Of a DNA stretch of 34,975 nucleotides, positions 1 to 8,447 are shown piece after piece (position 1 is the first letter of the stretch; each line of letters starts with the position of its first letter). Under the pieces are notes generated by a model that had not been told where the DNA came from, searched no databases, and saw only the letters and a list, made by a program, of their open reading frames with translations. The position numbers were made by a program, and so were the translations under genes. The DNA is from Mycobacterium sp. (GTDB taxonomy: Bacteria; Actinomycetota; Actinomycetes; Mycobacteriales; Mycobacteriaceae): positions 1 to 34,975 of the forward strand of contig JAGQTV010000059.1 of NCBI GenBank assembly GCA_020438845.1. The letters run 5' to 3'.

Positions 1-120
1 ATCGCGCACCTGCACGGACAACTGCGCACCAACCGCATCACCGCGACCCCCGTCACAGACACCGTCCACGACGCAAATGCCAAGGTCAAGCCACCAAAAG
101 TTCCGTCCGGCCCAAGATAA
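1..120 (+). pseudogene. C-terminal fragment of an unidentified plus-strand gene, cut by the window edge
   Basis: Frame 1 is open from the first base to a TAA at 118-120 and encodes 39 residues beginning IAHLHGQLRTNR and ending KVPSGPR. The start lies outside the window. The composition, with a helical leucine/glutamine/arginine start and a polar tail, looks like the end of a real protein, possibly a coiled-coil protein accessory to a recombinase. I do not recognise the family. The last few codons overlap the point where the IS3 remnant begins, so the natural C-terminus may have been replaced by element sequence. Confidence 0.3.
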
Positions 121-382
121 CGATCGCCCGACGCAGCTCGGCGATCTCCCTGCGCAGCGCCTTGTTCTCCTCGGCGATCTGAGTCGTCACCCCCGGCCGC
201 TGGCCGGTATCGACCTCCGAACGCCGTATCCAGGTCCGCAACGTCTCCGGGGTGCCGATTCCCAACATGCCCGCGACCGCGGTGATCGCCGCCCACTGCG
301 ACGGGTACTGCGGGCGGACTTCGGCGACCATGCGCACCGCACGCTCACGAAGCTCCTCGGGGTACTTGCTGACACGTCCCAT
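86..382 (-). pseudogene. IS3-family transposase OrfA, truncated
   Basis: The 98-aa product has the usual IS3 OrfA opening (MGRVSKYPEELRERAVRMV), a helix-turn-helix around residues 30-55 ending in TLRTWIRR, and a leucine-zipper segment around residues 68-90 (EENKALRREIAELRRA). In intact members this is followed by a frameshift site and the DDE-bearing OrfB. Here the family-like sequence stops at about residue 92, the protein ends in an unrelated GRTELLVA tail, and no OrfB follows. The protein would have bound the IS ends; without OrfB there is no catalytic domain, so this is a remnant. A typical IS3 terminal repeat lies just upstream of its start. Confidence 0.75.
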
Positions 383-433
383 AACCCAGATCCTCCCAAG
401 ATCGGAAGTCTCCGGAAACGCCGGGACGGGTCA
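113..433 (-). mobile_element. IS3-family insertion sequence remnant (left end plus most of orfA)
   Basis: The element runs from a terminal repeat ending at 433 to about 113, where similarity to OrfA is lost. The rest of orfA, all of orfB and the other terminal repeat are missing, so it has been deleted or recombined. The inner junction near 113 is estimated from where the OrfA protein stops looking like its family and could be off by some 10 bases. Because only one end remains, no target-site duplication can be checked. Confidence 0.62.
408..433 (-). repeat. Terminal inverted repeat of the IS3 remnant
   Basis: Read on the minus strand from 433 the sequence begins TGACCCGTCCCGGCGTTTCC. It starts with TG and has the CCGTCCCGG core usual for ends of this IS3 subgroup. 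It lies about 50 bases upstream of the orfA start, as expected for a left end. The partner repeat is not in the window. Confidence 0.5.
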
Positions 434-535
434 TCGAGGCATGGAGAACGAATCACATTCCCACAAGTCTGGTCCACACACGACCACGTGTTCTGCGGCG
501 TACATAGTTTGTGGCTCAACGGAACTGCGTTCCGT

Positions 536-1033
536 GTGGACGCTACGCGGCCGGTCACGAAAGTCATAGGTGCTTCACGTGCGGACATACTGCTTGCACA
601 CCGACGTCACCAAAGGCTTGTTCACAGCCATGGCCGGGCGTCGATTCGTCAAGCGATCTCCGATGCCTACGAGGTAGTGGAGCACTGGAACTACTGGCAG
701 CCGTTGGAAGCCGTCAGCTTCCGCTTGGCCGAGCTTGAACCCGACGAGACCCAGCGGGGTTCCGGCACCGCTTGTCGCAACGCAGCGATGTACCCGGAGA
801 TCGTGCGCCTAGCAACTGCGCTGTCCGACCCTTCCTGGAAGTCTCGACTGCTTGCGGAGAGCAGAGCTGAGCGTGGCAAATCCCTGCTCGACCTGTTCGA
901 GCTCGTCATCGACGGCCATGTGCCGTACCGGGCCGCGGATCCCCTCTACGAGTGGAGGCTTCGTCAGCTGGCCGCGCTGGATACCGATAGCCGAAGGGAT
1001 GCAACTACCAAAGGAGAGGGAGGACCACGATGA
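536..1033 (+). CDS. Hypothetical protein, start uncertain (possibly 5'-truncated by the IS)
   Basis: The frame ending at the TGA of 1031-1033 is protein-like from roughly base 640 on, with a helical, acidic, leucine-rich sequence (for example YEVVEHWNYW, then MYPEIVRLATALS and SLLDLFELVIDGH). I do not recognise the family. The frame stays open leftward through the IS3 remnant, but that part is antisense to orfA and is not coding. GTG codons at 488 and 536 and a TTG at 509 are possible starts; none has a clear ribosome-binding site, so this may be the 3' part of a gene whose start was lost. It overlaps the next gene by four bases (ATGA at 1030-1033), which supports the reading frame at its end and suggests co-translation. 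Confidence 0.5.
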   Translation: MDATRPVTKVIGASRADILLAHRRHQRLVHSHGRASIRQAISDAYEVVEHWNYWQPLEAVSFRLAELEPDETQRGSGTACRNAAMYPEIVRLATALSDPSWKSRLLAESRAERGKSLLDLFELVIDGHVPYRAADPLYEWRLRQLAALDTDSRRDATTKGEGGPR

Positions 1034-1344
1034 CGACCAATGATGGTGTGCCGGCGCTGCCGTGGGGCGCAGCGGGTTGCACTGAATGGGAGTTGGATGG
1101 TGATGAGCTGTACAGGATTGTTTACACCGACGAGCAGCGCGTGGACGGCTGCGAACATGGGGTGCATCTGTCTGCTCTCCAGCATCCGGATGGGTCGCTC
1201 AGCCGAGATAATCCGACAGAAATCTACGTGTATATCGCTGGTGACGGCCCCTTGTCCGGTGCACAATCCCGTGCGCTGGCTCAGATACTGCTCGACGCCG
1301 CCGAGCAAGCTGACGGATGGGCGGCGCTGGAATCGAGTGAGTAA
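1030..1344 (+). CDS. Small acidic hypothetical protein (104 aa)
   Basis: The ATG at 1030 overlaps the upstream stop and follows a purine-rich AAAGGAGAGGGAGG stretch, a strong ribosome-binding site. The product is a compact acidic protein: a beta-rich first half (WELDGDELYRIVYTDE, later TEIYVYIAGDG) and a helix (SRALAQILLDAAEQAD) at the end. This resembles the many small actinobacterial proteins in which a short sheet is followed by an 'L..A..LL.AADEAD' helix, often encoded on mobile elements. No catalytic motif is visible and I infer no function. It ends 10 bases before the convergent stop of the SNF2 gene, so the two transcription units meet here with almost no intergenic space. Confidence 0.75.
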   Translation: MTTNDGVPALPWGAAGCTEWELDGDELYRIVYTDEQRVDGCEHGVHLSALQHPDGSLSRDNPTEIYVYIAGDGPLSGAQSRALAQILLDAAEQADGWAALESSE

Positions 1345-1354
1345 GTGCAAGCGG

Positions 1355-4300
1355 TCATGCGCACTCACCTGCATGGACTGTGAAGCACGACGGACAGACG
1401 CTTTCTGATCTCTGGGAACCTTGACCGTTTGATCCTAAAGCCGACGCACGCGCGGTGCTCGCGACACGTTGTTCGCTGGCCTTCGCATCCCGGCGCAGCG
1501 CCGCGACAACGGCGTTCCGCAGCTCAGTTGGTACTTGCCTGGTACGGAGCAGCTTGCCCACCCGGTCAACCAATTCGTTTTCAGACAGCGTTTTACCGGC
1601 TGACGCATTCCGACAGTACTGCAGCACCTCACTTGGGGGCACGATGTCAATGGTCCGGGGACCGAGTTCGCGTGCGACTGCTGAGGACTGGCTCGGCAGC
1701 CTGAAAGTCCTTGGCTTATTGCCGGTTTGGTTGAACGGGTTCTCCGAAACGATTCTCTGCCGGCGCTCAGCCGCTGAGATAGCCCTGTTGATTAGTCGAG
1801 AAAACTCGTCGTGAGACTCACCGCTCCCCGCGCTCTTTCTGTACACCTGGTGTATCCGCCAGCCGGTCACGGGACCTTCGACTCCGACAATGCGAACAAT
1901 GTTGTCGATGATGCGGTCGGCCGGTGTCTGCGAGATCGGTGACAACGCTTCGGAAAAAACGGGATAGGTCTTCAGTGCCGGAAGCCCAGGGCTGGTCGCC
2001 TGCGGCATAGCGCTCAAAGACGCGGGTGGCTCTTTTTGTTGCGGAGCGACGCGGCGCGGCCGGTCAGCAAACGTACCCTCCCTAGTGCGGGCGGACTCCT
2101 GGTTCGAAGGCCCGGGCTCGGCCGCCAGGCTACGGGGCGTTGGCGGCGGATGAATGACAGGTACCGGTGTCGACGGCCTCTGCGAAGCTGGCGGACGCTC
2201 GCGACAGGGTTGCTCGGAAACGGCCGTGCTGTCGCCTATCTTCGTCTCGGCTGGGGTTCCGGCGGGCGCGGCCTGTGCCGGATGGCCAAAGAGCCTTTCG
2301 CGCTCGGCGGCAATGATGTCGCGTGCGAGTTCGGCCTCGGTGACGTCATAGGCTTCCGGAGCGCTTGCGGCCAAGTCGCTCTCGCGCGCGAAACTTTCGA
2401 ATAGCGCTTTCTTCGTTGCGAGGATCTCCCGGAGCCTTTGATCCACACCTTCTTCGGAAAGCAGTCGATGAACCTGCACGGATTCCAGCTGTCCCATGCG
2501 GTGTGCACGGGCGATGGCTTGCCACTCGGTGGTGGGCTTGAATTGTGGTTCGCAGATCACGACGACAGATGCCGCTTGGATATTCAGACCCACGCCGCCG
2601 GCGACGATCTGGGCGACCAGCACCGCACCCTTCTTGGCAGCGGAGAAGTCGTCCACCAGTACCTGTCGCTGGCTGGCTGCGACTGAACCGGTTAAAGGGC
2701 CGAAGACCCTTCCGGGCATGTGCCGTGCGATGTCGCTCAGGACGTCGAGGAAGTGTGAGAACACGACAACACGGCGCCCATTTGCTTCCGCCTCCAGAAC
2801 GATCTCGACCAGGCGCTGCATTTTGGTCGACTTAAGCCCCTGCTTCATCGTGGCTTGCCGCATCGCCATGAAGTTTCGCTGCTCTACGGCAGCGCGGTAG
2901 GCGGCGACGTCCTCGCCCGACATCGGCATCCACTCGTCCACCTCGACGAGTTCCGGGAGTTCGGTGAGGACGTCTTCTTGGTTGCGTCGAAGGTACGCCG
3001 TTGCCACCTGGCGACGAAACTTCTTCGGAGCGAACTCGTTCGCATCCAACACAAGGTCTGGGCGCAGATACCCGACGAGATTGCGAAACTCGTCCAACCG
3101 ATTCTCCAGCGGTGTGCCGGTCAGGAGAATCGCTCGCTCACAAGAGTCGATGAGCTGCGACGTTCGCTGCGTACGAAGCGCATCGGGATTCTTGATGTAG
3201 TGGGCTTCATCGACGACCACGCAGCTGAGTGCCGGTACGGCGACCTCCTCGTTGAGCCAACGCAGCGTCTCGAAGGTGGTGACGCCGACGCCGCCGTTGC
3301 GCTCCCAGTTCTTGGCCGCCCATTGCCGGTCGGGCCCATGCAGGCGGTGCGCGGGCAGTTTAGATTTGGCGGTGACTTCGCGGACCCAGTTCGTCACTAC
3401 TGCGGCGGGACACACGACGAGGAAGTTGTGCTCGCCTTTCGCGCGAAGGTGCGCCAATGCTGCGATGGCTTCGACGGTCTTACCCAGGCCCATTTCGTCG
3501 CCGATGATGACTTTGCGCTGGACCAGAGCGAAGCGTGCAGCGAAGCTTTGGTAGCCGCGCAGTGACGCCGTGAGATAGTCGCCCTTCAGCTCGAAATCGC
3601 GGACCGCCTCGATGATTTCGGTGGGCAGGTCGCCATGGGTCTTCTCGTCTTCCTCGGTGATGAATCCCAGTTCGGCGAGCAGCGCGAAATAGTCCGCAGG
3701 CCGTGTGAGGAAGTCCTCCCACGGGTCACCGCTCGTCGCCGCGTCTTGCGCATCGGCGATCGCACGCGCGGACCGGGCCACAATCTGAATGGCGTCGCGG
3801 AAGTCCTCGACGGTCGACAATGCGCTCGGAATGACGATGGCATGGGTGACCTTGTTGTCGATGGCAGCCGCAACAGGCGCCAGTTCCTCGACGATCGCCA
3901 TATCAGCGGACGAAGCAGAAGCGCGACGAGCTGCGTCCCAGGCGCGGAGGCGGCGCAGGAATTCAGTGTGTTCTGGGGTGCGATTCTTGATGTCGATGCG
4001 CATCGGCATCTCATCGAAGGTGTTCTGTCTCAATGTCCGGGCGGCAGCGCGGATTCGGGTGGCGGAGGTCTGCCCGATGCCGTCGAAGTACTCGAGGCTT
4101 CCCTCGTTGTTCAGGACTGCGAGCACGTTGGTGATGCCGTTGTCTGTCAGAGCCGCGACGCGGATCTTGTCGCGGGTGGCTTCCCGGAGCCGCTCGACGG
4201 ACATATCGGCCAGCATTCGGTCGGTCTCTTTGTTTCGGACCTTATTGCCGGCGTCGACTGCAGACCTGCGCAGCTTGGACTCTTCGGCGGCTGCGCGCCG

Positions 4301-4909
4301 GATGACAGCTGTGGCGTTCGGGAGGATCGCGAAGGTCGTTGAGTCTTCAAGCGTGGCGGTTTGGCCGTGGTCGGGTAGCTGCGGTTTGAACCCCACCCAG
4401 TCGGCCAGCGCGTCGCGCATGGTCAGGGCCCGAATCCGTGGATCGTCAACCGGCCTGGCCTGGTCGATAGCCTGGCCGATACCGCTGGTGAGAAACCACC
4501 GCCGGTAGTCGGAGAGGAACTGTGCTGCCTGGTTGGCTTTGTCTCGTGTGCCGCCGAACATCAGTAGTCGGCCGAACCCCGTGACCTTTCTCAAGTCCTC
4601 CGCCGCCGCTGCGACCTCGGTGGTGAGCCTGTCGAGTTCTCGTTGAACGTCGGGGTGAATCGGTGGGAGGCAGGCCGAACGCGCCGTGGCTTGAAAGACG
4701 GCTTGGTCAGTGGAGCGCAACGGGATGACGTGCCAGAGGTAGCGATTGTTTCGCTGCGCCTTCACAGTGCGCGCTCGCAATGCTGCGGACTGTGCGGTGG
4801 ACGTGCTAGCAATCTCGTGGCGGGCCGCGGTCACCGCTGTGGCGGCGTCAACCCAGCCTCGTACTTCATCACCAATCGCCGATGTTGACGGCTGTTCCTC
4901 GCTGGCCAT
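1355..4909 (-). CDS. SNF2-family DNA-dependent ATPase with C-terminal zinc knuckle
   Basis: The 1184-aa product has a long N-terminal region (about 1-450) with a helix-hairpin-helix-like patch (GIGQTSATRIRAAA, near 280). The SNF2 motor follows: Walker A GDEMGLGKT with K477, DEAH at 567-570, and helicase C motifs VGLNIQAA and RAHRMGQ near 770-803. A proline/serine-rich linker leads to a winged-helix-like segment (DRIIDNIVRIVGVEGPV, near 1015-1030). The last 13 residues form a C-x2-C-x3-H-x3-C knuckle (C1172, C1175, H1179, C1183). Family members move along or remodel DNA using ATP; a restriction or defence role is inferred from the divergent operon. The same terminal knuckle is found on the 158-aa protein at 18029-18505, suggesting that the two work together or bind a common partner. 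It starts at ATG 4909, the last residue before a 127-base divergent promoter region. Confidence 0.9.
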   Translation of the reverse strand: MASEEQPSTSAIGDEVRGWVDAATAVTAARHEIASTSTAQSAALRARTVKAQRNNRYLWHVIPLRSTDQAVFQATARSACLPPIHPDVQRELDRLTTEVAAAAEDLRKVTGFGRLLMFGGTRDKANQAAQFLSDYRRWFLTSGIGQAIDQARPVDDPRIRALTMRDALADWVGFKPQLPDHGQTATLEDSTTFAILPNATAVIRRAAAEESKLRRSAVDAGNKVRNKETDRMLADMSVERLREATRDKIRVAALTDNGITNVLAVLNNEGSLEYFDGIGQTSATRIRAAARTLRQNTFDEMPMRIDIKNRTPEHTEFLRRLRAWDAARRASASSADMAIVEELAPVAAAIDNKVTHAIVIPSALSTVEDFRDAIQIVARSARAIADAQDAATSGDPWEDFLTRPADYFALLAELGFITEEDEKTHGDLPTEIIEAVRDFELKGDYLTASLRGYQSFAARFALVQRKVIIGDEMGLGKTVEAIAALAHLRAKGEHNFLVVCPAAVVTNWVREVTAKSKLPAHRLHGPDRQWAAKNWERNGGVGVTTFETLRWLNEEVAVPALSCVVVDEAHYIKNPDALRTQRTSQLIDSCERAILLTGTPLENRLDEFRNLVGYLRPDLVLDANEFAPKKFRRQVATAYLRRNQEDVLTELPELVEVDEWMPMSGEDVAAYRAAVEQRNFMAMRQATMKQGLKSTKMQRLVEIVLEAEANGRRVVVFSHFLDVLSDIARHMPGRVFGPLTGSVAASQRQVLVDDFSAAKKGAVLVAQIVAGGVGLNIQAASVVVICEPQFKPTTEWQAIARAHRMGQLESVQVHRLLSEEGVDQRLREILATKKALFESFARESDLAASAPEAYDVTEAELARDIIAAERERLFGHPAQAAPAGTPAETKIGDSTAVSEQPCRERPPASQRPSTPVPVIHPPPTPRSLAAEPGPSNQESARTREGTFADRPRRVAPQQKEPPASLSAMPQATSPGLPALKTYPVFSEALSPISQTPADRIIDNIVRIVGVEGPVTGWRIHQVYRKSAGSGESHDEFSRLINRAISAAERRQRIVSENPFNQTGNKPRTFRLPSQSSAVARELGPRTIDIVPPSEVLQYCRNASAGKTLSENELVDRVGKLLRTRQVPTELRNAVVAALRRDAKASEQRVASTARASALGSNGQGSQRSESVCPSCFTVHAGECA

Positions 4910-5036
4910 GGTCCCCGTTGGATCGATTCGCTCCCTTGCGGGAGATTAGCGGACCTAGCGACGGTTCGCGGACTACCCCCGATACTGTCGGAGGGGTCGA
5001 CTAGCGTGGGCCGGCTATCGACGGGGAGGACAAACA
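4910..5036. promoter_or_regulatory. Divergent promoter region between the SNF2 gene and the defence operon
   Basis: This 127-base gap must carry the promoters of both units. On the plus strand TACTGT at 4983-4988 fits the actinobacterial TAnnnT -10 pattern and would give a short leader with a GGGGAGGA ribosome-binding site just before GTG 5037. On the minus strand TAATCT (4948 to 4943) is a similar -10 candidate about 34 bases before ATG 4909. A small perfect stem, CTCCC-TTGC-GGGAG (4931-4944), lies in the leader of the SNF2 gene. The assignments are by eye. Confidence 0.4.
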
Positions 5037-8000
5037 GTGCTGCTGGAAGAGCTGAAGCCTGGCTTGCGCATCGACGGGCTGATCCCGTCCCAGGTAATCA
5101 CGGTGATCTTTGCCCAATGGCACGGCACCGACGCGCTGGAGCTGACTTACAAGACCAACGACGGCGCACTCGGTCAGCAGGTCGTGTTCCGCAAGGACCA
5201 GGACATCCTCACCGTCGCCCAGACCGGCAGCCGCGCGTTCGATGCCAACGCCACCGACTTCAAGATGGTTGCGGAGGCGCAGCGGATCACCCTGGCCGGG
5301 CTGTTTGACCCCATGCTGGCCGTGGCCACCAGCGATGTACGGCCGCTCCCCCATCAGATCCGCGCGGTGTACGGCGAGCTTCTCCCCCGCACCCCGCTGC
5401 GCTTCCTGCTCGCCGATGACCCCGGTGCCGGCAAGACCATCATGGCCGGCCTCTACATCAAAGAACTTCTACTGCGCGACGACGTTCGTCAATGCCTCAT
5501 CGTTGCTCCGGGGGGCCTGGTCGAGCAATGGCAAGACGAGCTGTTCTTCAAGTTCGGGCTACGCTTCGACCTGCTGACCAACCAGCTCATCGACGCCAAC
5601 GTCAACCTCAACGTCTTCGAGACCAACCCGCTGCTGATCGCCCGGATGGATCAGCTGTCCCGCAACGAGGAGCTGCAGGCCCAACTCAAGGAAACCGAGT
5701 GGGACCTGATCATCGTCGACGAGGCGCACCGTATGGGTGCCCACTACTTCGGCGGCAAGTTGGAGAAGACGAAACGGTTTCTGCTTGGTGAAATGCTCGG
5801 GCGCATCACGCGACATTTCTTGCTGATGACCGCGACGCCGCACTCCGGCAAGGAAGAAGACTTCCAGCTGTTCCTCACCCTGCTCGACCGCGACCGCTTC
5901 GAGGGCAAGAACACCAAGACCGCCAACACCGACGGCATCATGCGCCGGATGGTCAAAGAGGACCTGCTGACCTTCGAGGGCAAAAAGCTGTTCCCCGAGC
6001 GTCGCGCCGAAACCGTGCCCTATGAGCTCACCGAGCTGGAATATGCGTTGTACGCACAGGTCACCGACTACGTGCGCGAGGGCATGAATCGGGCCGACCG
6101 GGTAGGCGGCAAACGCAAGAACACCGTCGGGTTCGCGCTGACGGTGCTGCAACGGCGATTGGCGTCAAGCCCCGAAGCCATCTATAGGAGCCTGGTCCGG
6201 CGCACCGAGCGCCTGGAGCGCAAAAAGCTGGAGATCCTCAACGGCACCTACACCGACAAAGAACCCACCATCGACTTCGAGGCCCTGGACGCCGACGACT
6301 ACAACTCCGAACAGATCGAAGAACTCGAAGAGGAACTGCTCGACGCTGCCACCGCTGCCCAGACCGTAGAGGAACTCGACGCCGAAATCCTCGAACTCGC
6401 AGACCTGACGACGGTTGCCAAGCAAGTCCGCGACTCCGGCACCGACCGCAAGTGGACCGAGCTCAGCAGAATCCTGCAGGACGAAGCGCTGACCGTCGAC
6501 GCCAACGGGTGGCCGCGCAAGCTCATCATCTTCACCGAACACCGCGACACCCTCGACTATCTCGCCGGCCGCATTCGGACGTTGATCGGCAAGCCTAACG
6601 CCGTGCAGGCCATCCACGGCGGGGTGCGCCGCAAGGAACGGCGCATGATCACCGAAGAGTTCACCAAGAACCGCGACTGCCAGATCCTGCTAGCCACCGA
6701 CGCCGCCGGCGAAGGCCTCAACCTTCAAGCCGCCCACCTGATGGTCAACTACGACCTACCGTGGAACCCCAATCGCATCGAACAGCGCTTCGGCCGAATC
6801 CACCGCATCGGCCAAGAAGAAGTCTGCCGGCTCTGGAATCTCGTCGCCAGCAACACCCGCGAAGGCGCAGTCTTCGAACGCCTGCTGGAAAAGATCGAAG
6901 AACAGCGAAAGGCATACGGCGGCAAGGTCTTCGATGTTCTCGGCGAGGCTTTTGCCGATACACCTTTACGTGACCTGCTACTAGATGCGATCCGCTACGG
7001 TGAGCGCGACGACGTGAAGGCCAAGATGCACGAGGTCATCGACCACAAGGTGGCCGATGGACTGAAAGAGCTGCTCGACGAACGCGCGCTGGCGTCGGAT
7101 CACCTCGCCGACGCGGATCTAGCCAAGCTTCGCGCCGCCATGGACGAAGCCCGTGCCCGCCGTCTACAACCGCACTACATCGAACTCGCATTCAAGGCCG
7201 CGTTCACCCGGCTCGGCGGCCGCATCGCCAAACGCGAACGCGGCCGCTACGAGATCGCCAACGTCCCAGCACAAATCAGAGCCAGCAAGTACCAGCCGAT
7301 CGCGACCAAGTACGACCGAGTCGCCTTCGATCTGGATCACGTGCACTCCGAGGAACTGGCGCGCGCCGACCTGCTCGCGCCAGGACACCCGCTACATGAC
7401 GCGGTGATGGACGAAGCGATTCGGCATTTCGGCGGCACGCTCAACAGCGGCACGGTGCTCGTGTCGGCGACGCTGGAGGAACCCCATCTACTTGTCGGAG
7501 TCGTCGAAGAAGTCGCCGATGCCGCCGGTGCCGCGGTGTCCAGACGATTCGGCTACGCCTATGTCGACAGACTCGGCACCGTAACGCCCGCAGGCCCGGC
7601 ACCGTATCTGGATTGTGTCGCCGCACCCGATACCCCGGCCGTCGCCGGTGCGCGTCAATCTCCTTGGCTAGCCGACGCCGAAGACCGGGCAACCAGCTGG
7701 ATCATCACCACCCAACTGCCCGAGTACCTCGCCGAAGTGCAACCACGTCGCGCTGCTGAACTCGCCAAGGCGCGAGAGCTTGTCGTGAAACGGCTTGAAG
7801 GAGAACGTGACCGGCTTCTACTCGATGCTGCCGTAGCAGCCGAGAAGGAACGTGCTGGCGAGAAGCCGAAAGAGTCGGCCGAGAGCCTTAACCGGAAGGC
7901 CGTCGAGCTTGACGCGCGTCTACGCAAACGCCTTGATCTGCTCGACAAGCAGGCCCTGATGTCGACCAAACCACCGCGGATCATGACGGCCGCACTGGTA

Positions 8001-8447
8001 CTCCCCGTTTCCATGGTGGACGGCGAGTTGCCAACCTCAGCGCCAATCCACGCCAAAGAGACCAAAGAGGTCGAACGCCGAGGTGTCGACCTAGTGATGG
8101 CGACGGAACGAACGCTTGGCCGCACACCGGTCGAACAAGCATTCAACAACAAGGGATTCGACATCCTGTCCTCAGATGCCGGCGGTGACACCTACCGCAT
8201 CGAGGTCAAAGCCCGACTCGACGGTGCCACCGACTTCTTCGTCACGCACAACGAAGTGATGGTCGGCAAGAACGCAGTACCGCGGTATCGGCTGGCTTTG
8301 GTCAAGGTGGATCCACGAGGACCAGCCCATGACGAGCTCCGATACCTCGCCAACCCGTTCGCCTCGACAGACCTCGGTGACTTTGACGCGACCGGAGTCC
8401 GCGGCGACTGGAACAAAATGTGGAACAAAGGAACTGAGCCATTCTGA
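5037..8447 (+). CDS. SF2/SNF2-like helicase with C-terminal DUF3883 domain (DrmD-like)
   Basis: The 1136-aa product has Walker A DDPGAGKT (K133), DEAH at about 228-231, and a helicase C half with HGGVRRKER, ATDAAGEGLNLQ and QRFGRIHRIGQ (from Q583). The middle, about 400-455, is a Glu-rich helical insert. The C-terminus, about 1015-1115, matches DUF3883, with GFDILS and YRIEVKAR; the E-x-K pair resembles the core of a PD-(D/E)XK nuclease fold, so a nuclease or DNA-end-binding role is possible. It is the first gene of the operon, and its GTG start follows GGGGAGGA. Helicases of this architecture (HepA/DrmD type) stand beside DUF1156 methylases in DISARM-class systems, where they probably act on unmodified invading DNA. 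The stop overlaps the methylase start by one base (TGATG). Confidence 0.95.
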   Translation: MLLEELKPGLRIDGLIPSQVITVIFAQWHGTDALELTYKTNDGALGQQVVFRKDQDILTVAQTGSRAFDANATDFKMVAEAQRITLAGLFDPMLAVATSDVRPLPHQIRAVYGELLPRTPLRFLLADDPGAGKTIMAGLYIKELLLRDDVRQCLIVAPGGLVEQWQDELFFKFGLRFDLLTNQLIDANVNLNVFETNPLLIARMDQLSRNEELQAQLKETEWDLIIVDEAHRMGAHYFGGKLEKTKRFLLGEMLGRITRHFLLMTATPHSGKEEDFQLFLTLLDRDRFEGKNTKTANTDGIMRRMVKEDLLTFEGKKLFPERRAETVPYELTELEYALYAQVTDYVREGMNRADRVGGKRKNTVGFALTVLQRRLASSPEAIYRSLVRRTERLERKKLEILNGTYTDKEPTIDFEALDADDYNSEQIEELEEELLDAATAAQTVEELDAEILELADLTTVAKQVRDSGTDRKWTELSRILQDEALTVDANGWPRKLIIFTEHRDTLDYLAGRIRTLIGKPNAVQAIHGGVRRKERRMITEEFTKNRDCQILLATDAAGEGLNLQAAHLMVNYDLPWNPNRIEQRFGRIHRIGQEEVCRLWNLVASNTREGAVFERLLEKIEEQRKAYGGKVFDVLGEAFADTPLRDLLLDAIRYGERDDVKAKMHEVIDHKVADGLKELLDERALASDHLADADLAKLRAAMDEARARRLQPHYIELAFKAAFTRLGGRIAKRERGRYEIANVPAQIRASKYQPIATKYDRVAFDLDHVHSEELARADLLAPGHPLHDAVMDEAIRHFGGTLNSGTVLVSATLEEPHLLVGVVEEVADAAGAAVSRRFGYAYVDRLGTVTPAGPAPYLDCVAAPDTPAVAGARQSPWLADAEDRATSWIITTQLPEYLAEVQPRRAAELAKARELVVKRLEGERDRLLLDAAVAAEKERAGEKPKESAESLNRKAVELDARLRKRLDLLDKQALMSTKPPRIMTAALVLPVSMVDGELPTSAPIHAKETKEVERRGVDLVMATERTLGRTPVEQAFNNKGFDILSSDAGGDTYRIEVKARLDGATDFFVTHNEVMVGKNAVPRYRLALVKVDPRGPAHDELRYLANPFASTDLGDFDATGVRGDWNKMWNKGTEPF

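Noticed and set aside
77-535. Leftward extension of the frame that ends at 1033
   Set aside because: It is antisense to the IS3 orfA and has an Arg/Pro/His-rich, non-protein-like composition; only the part after about 536 is credible.
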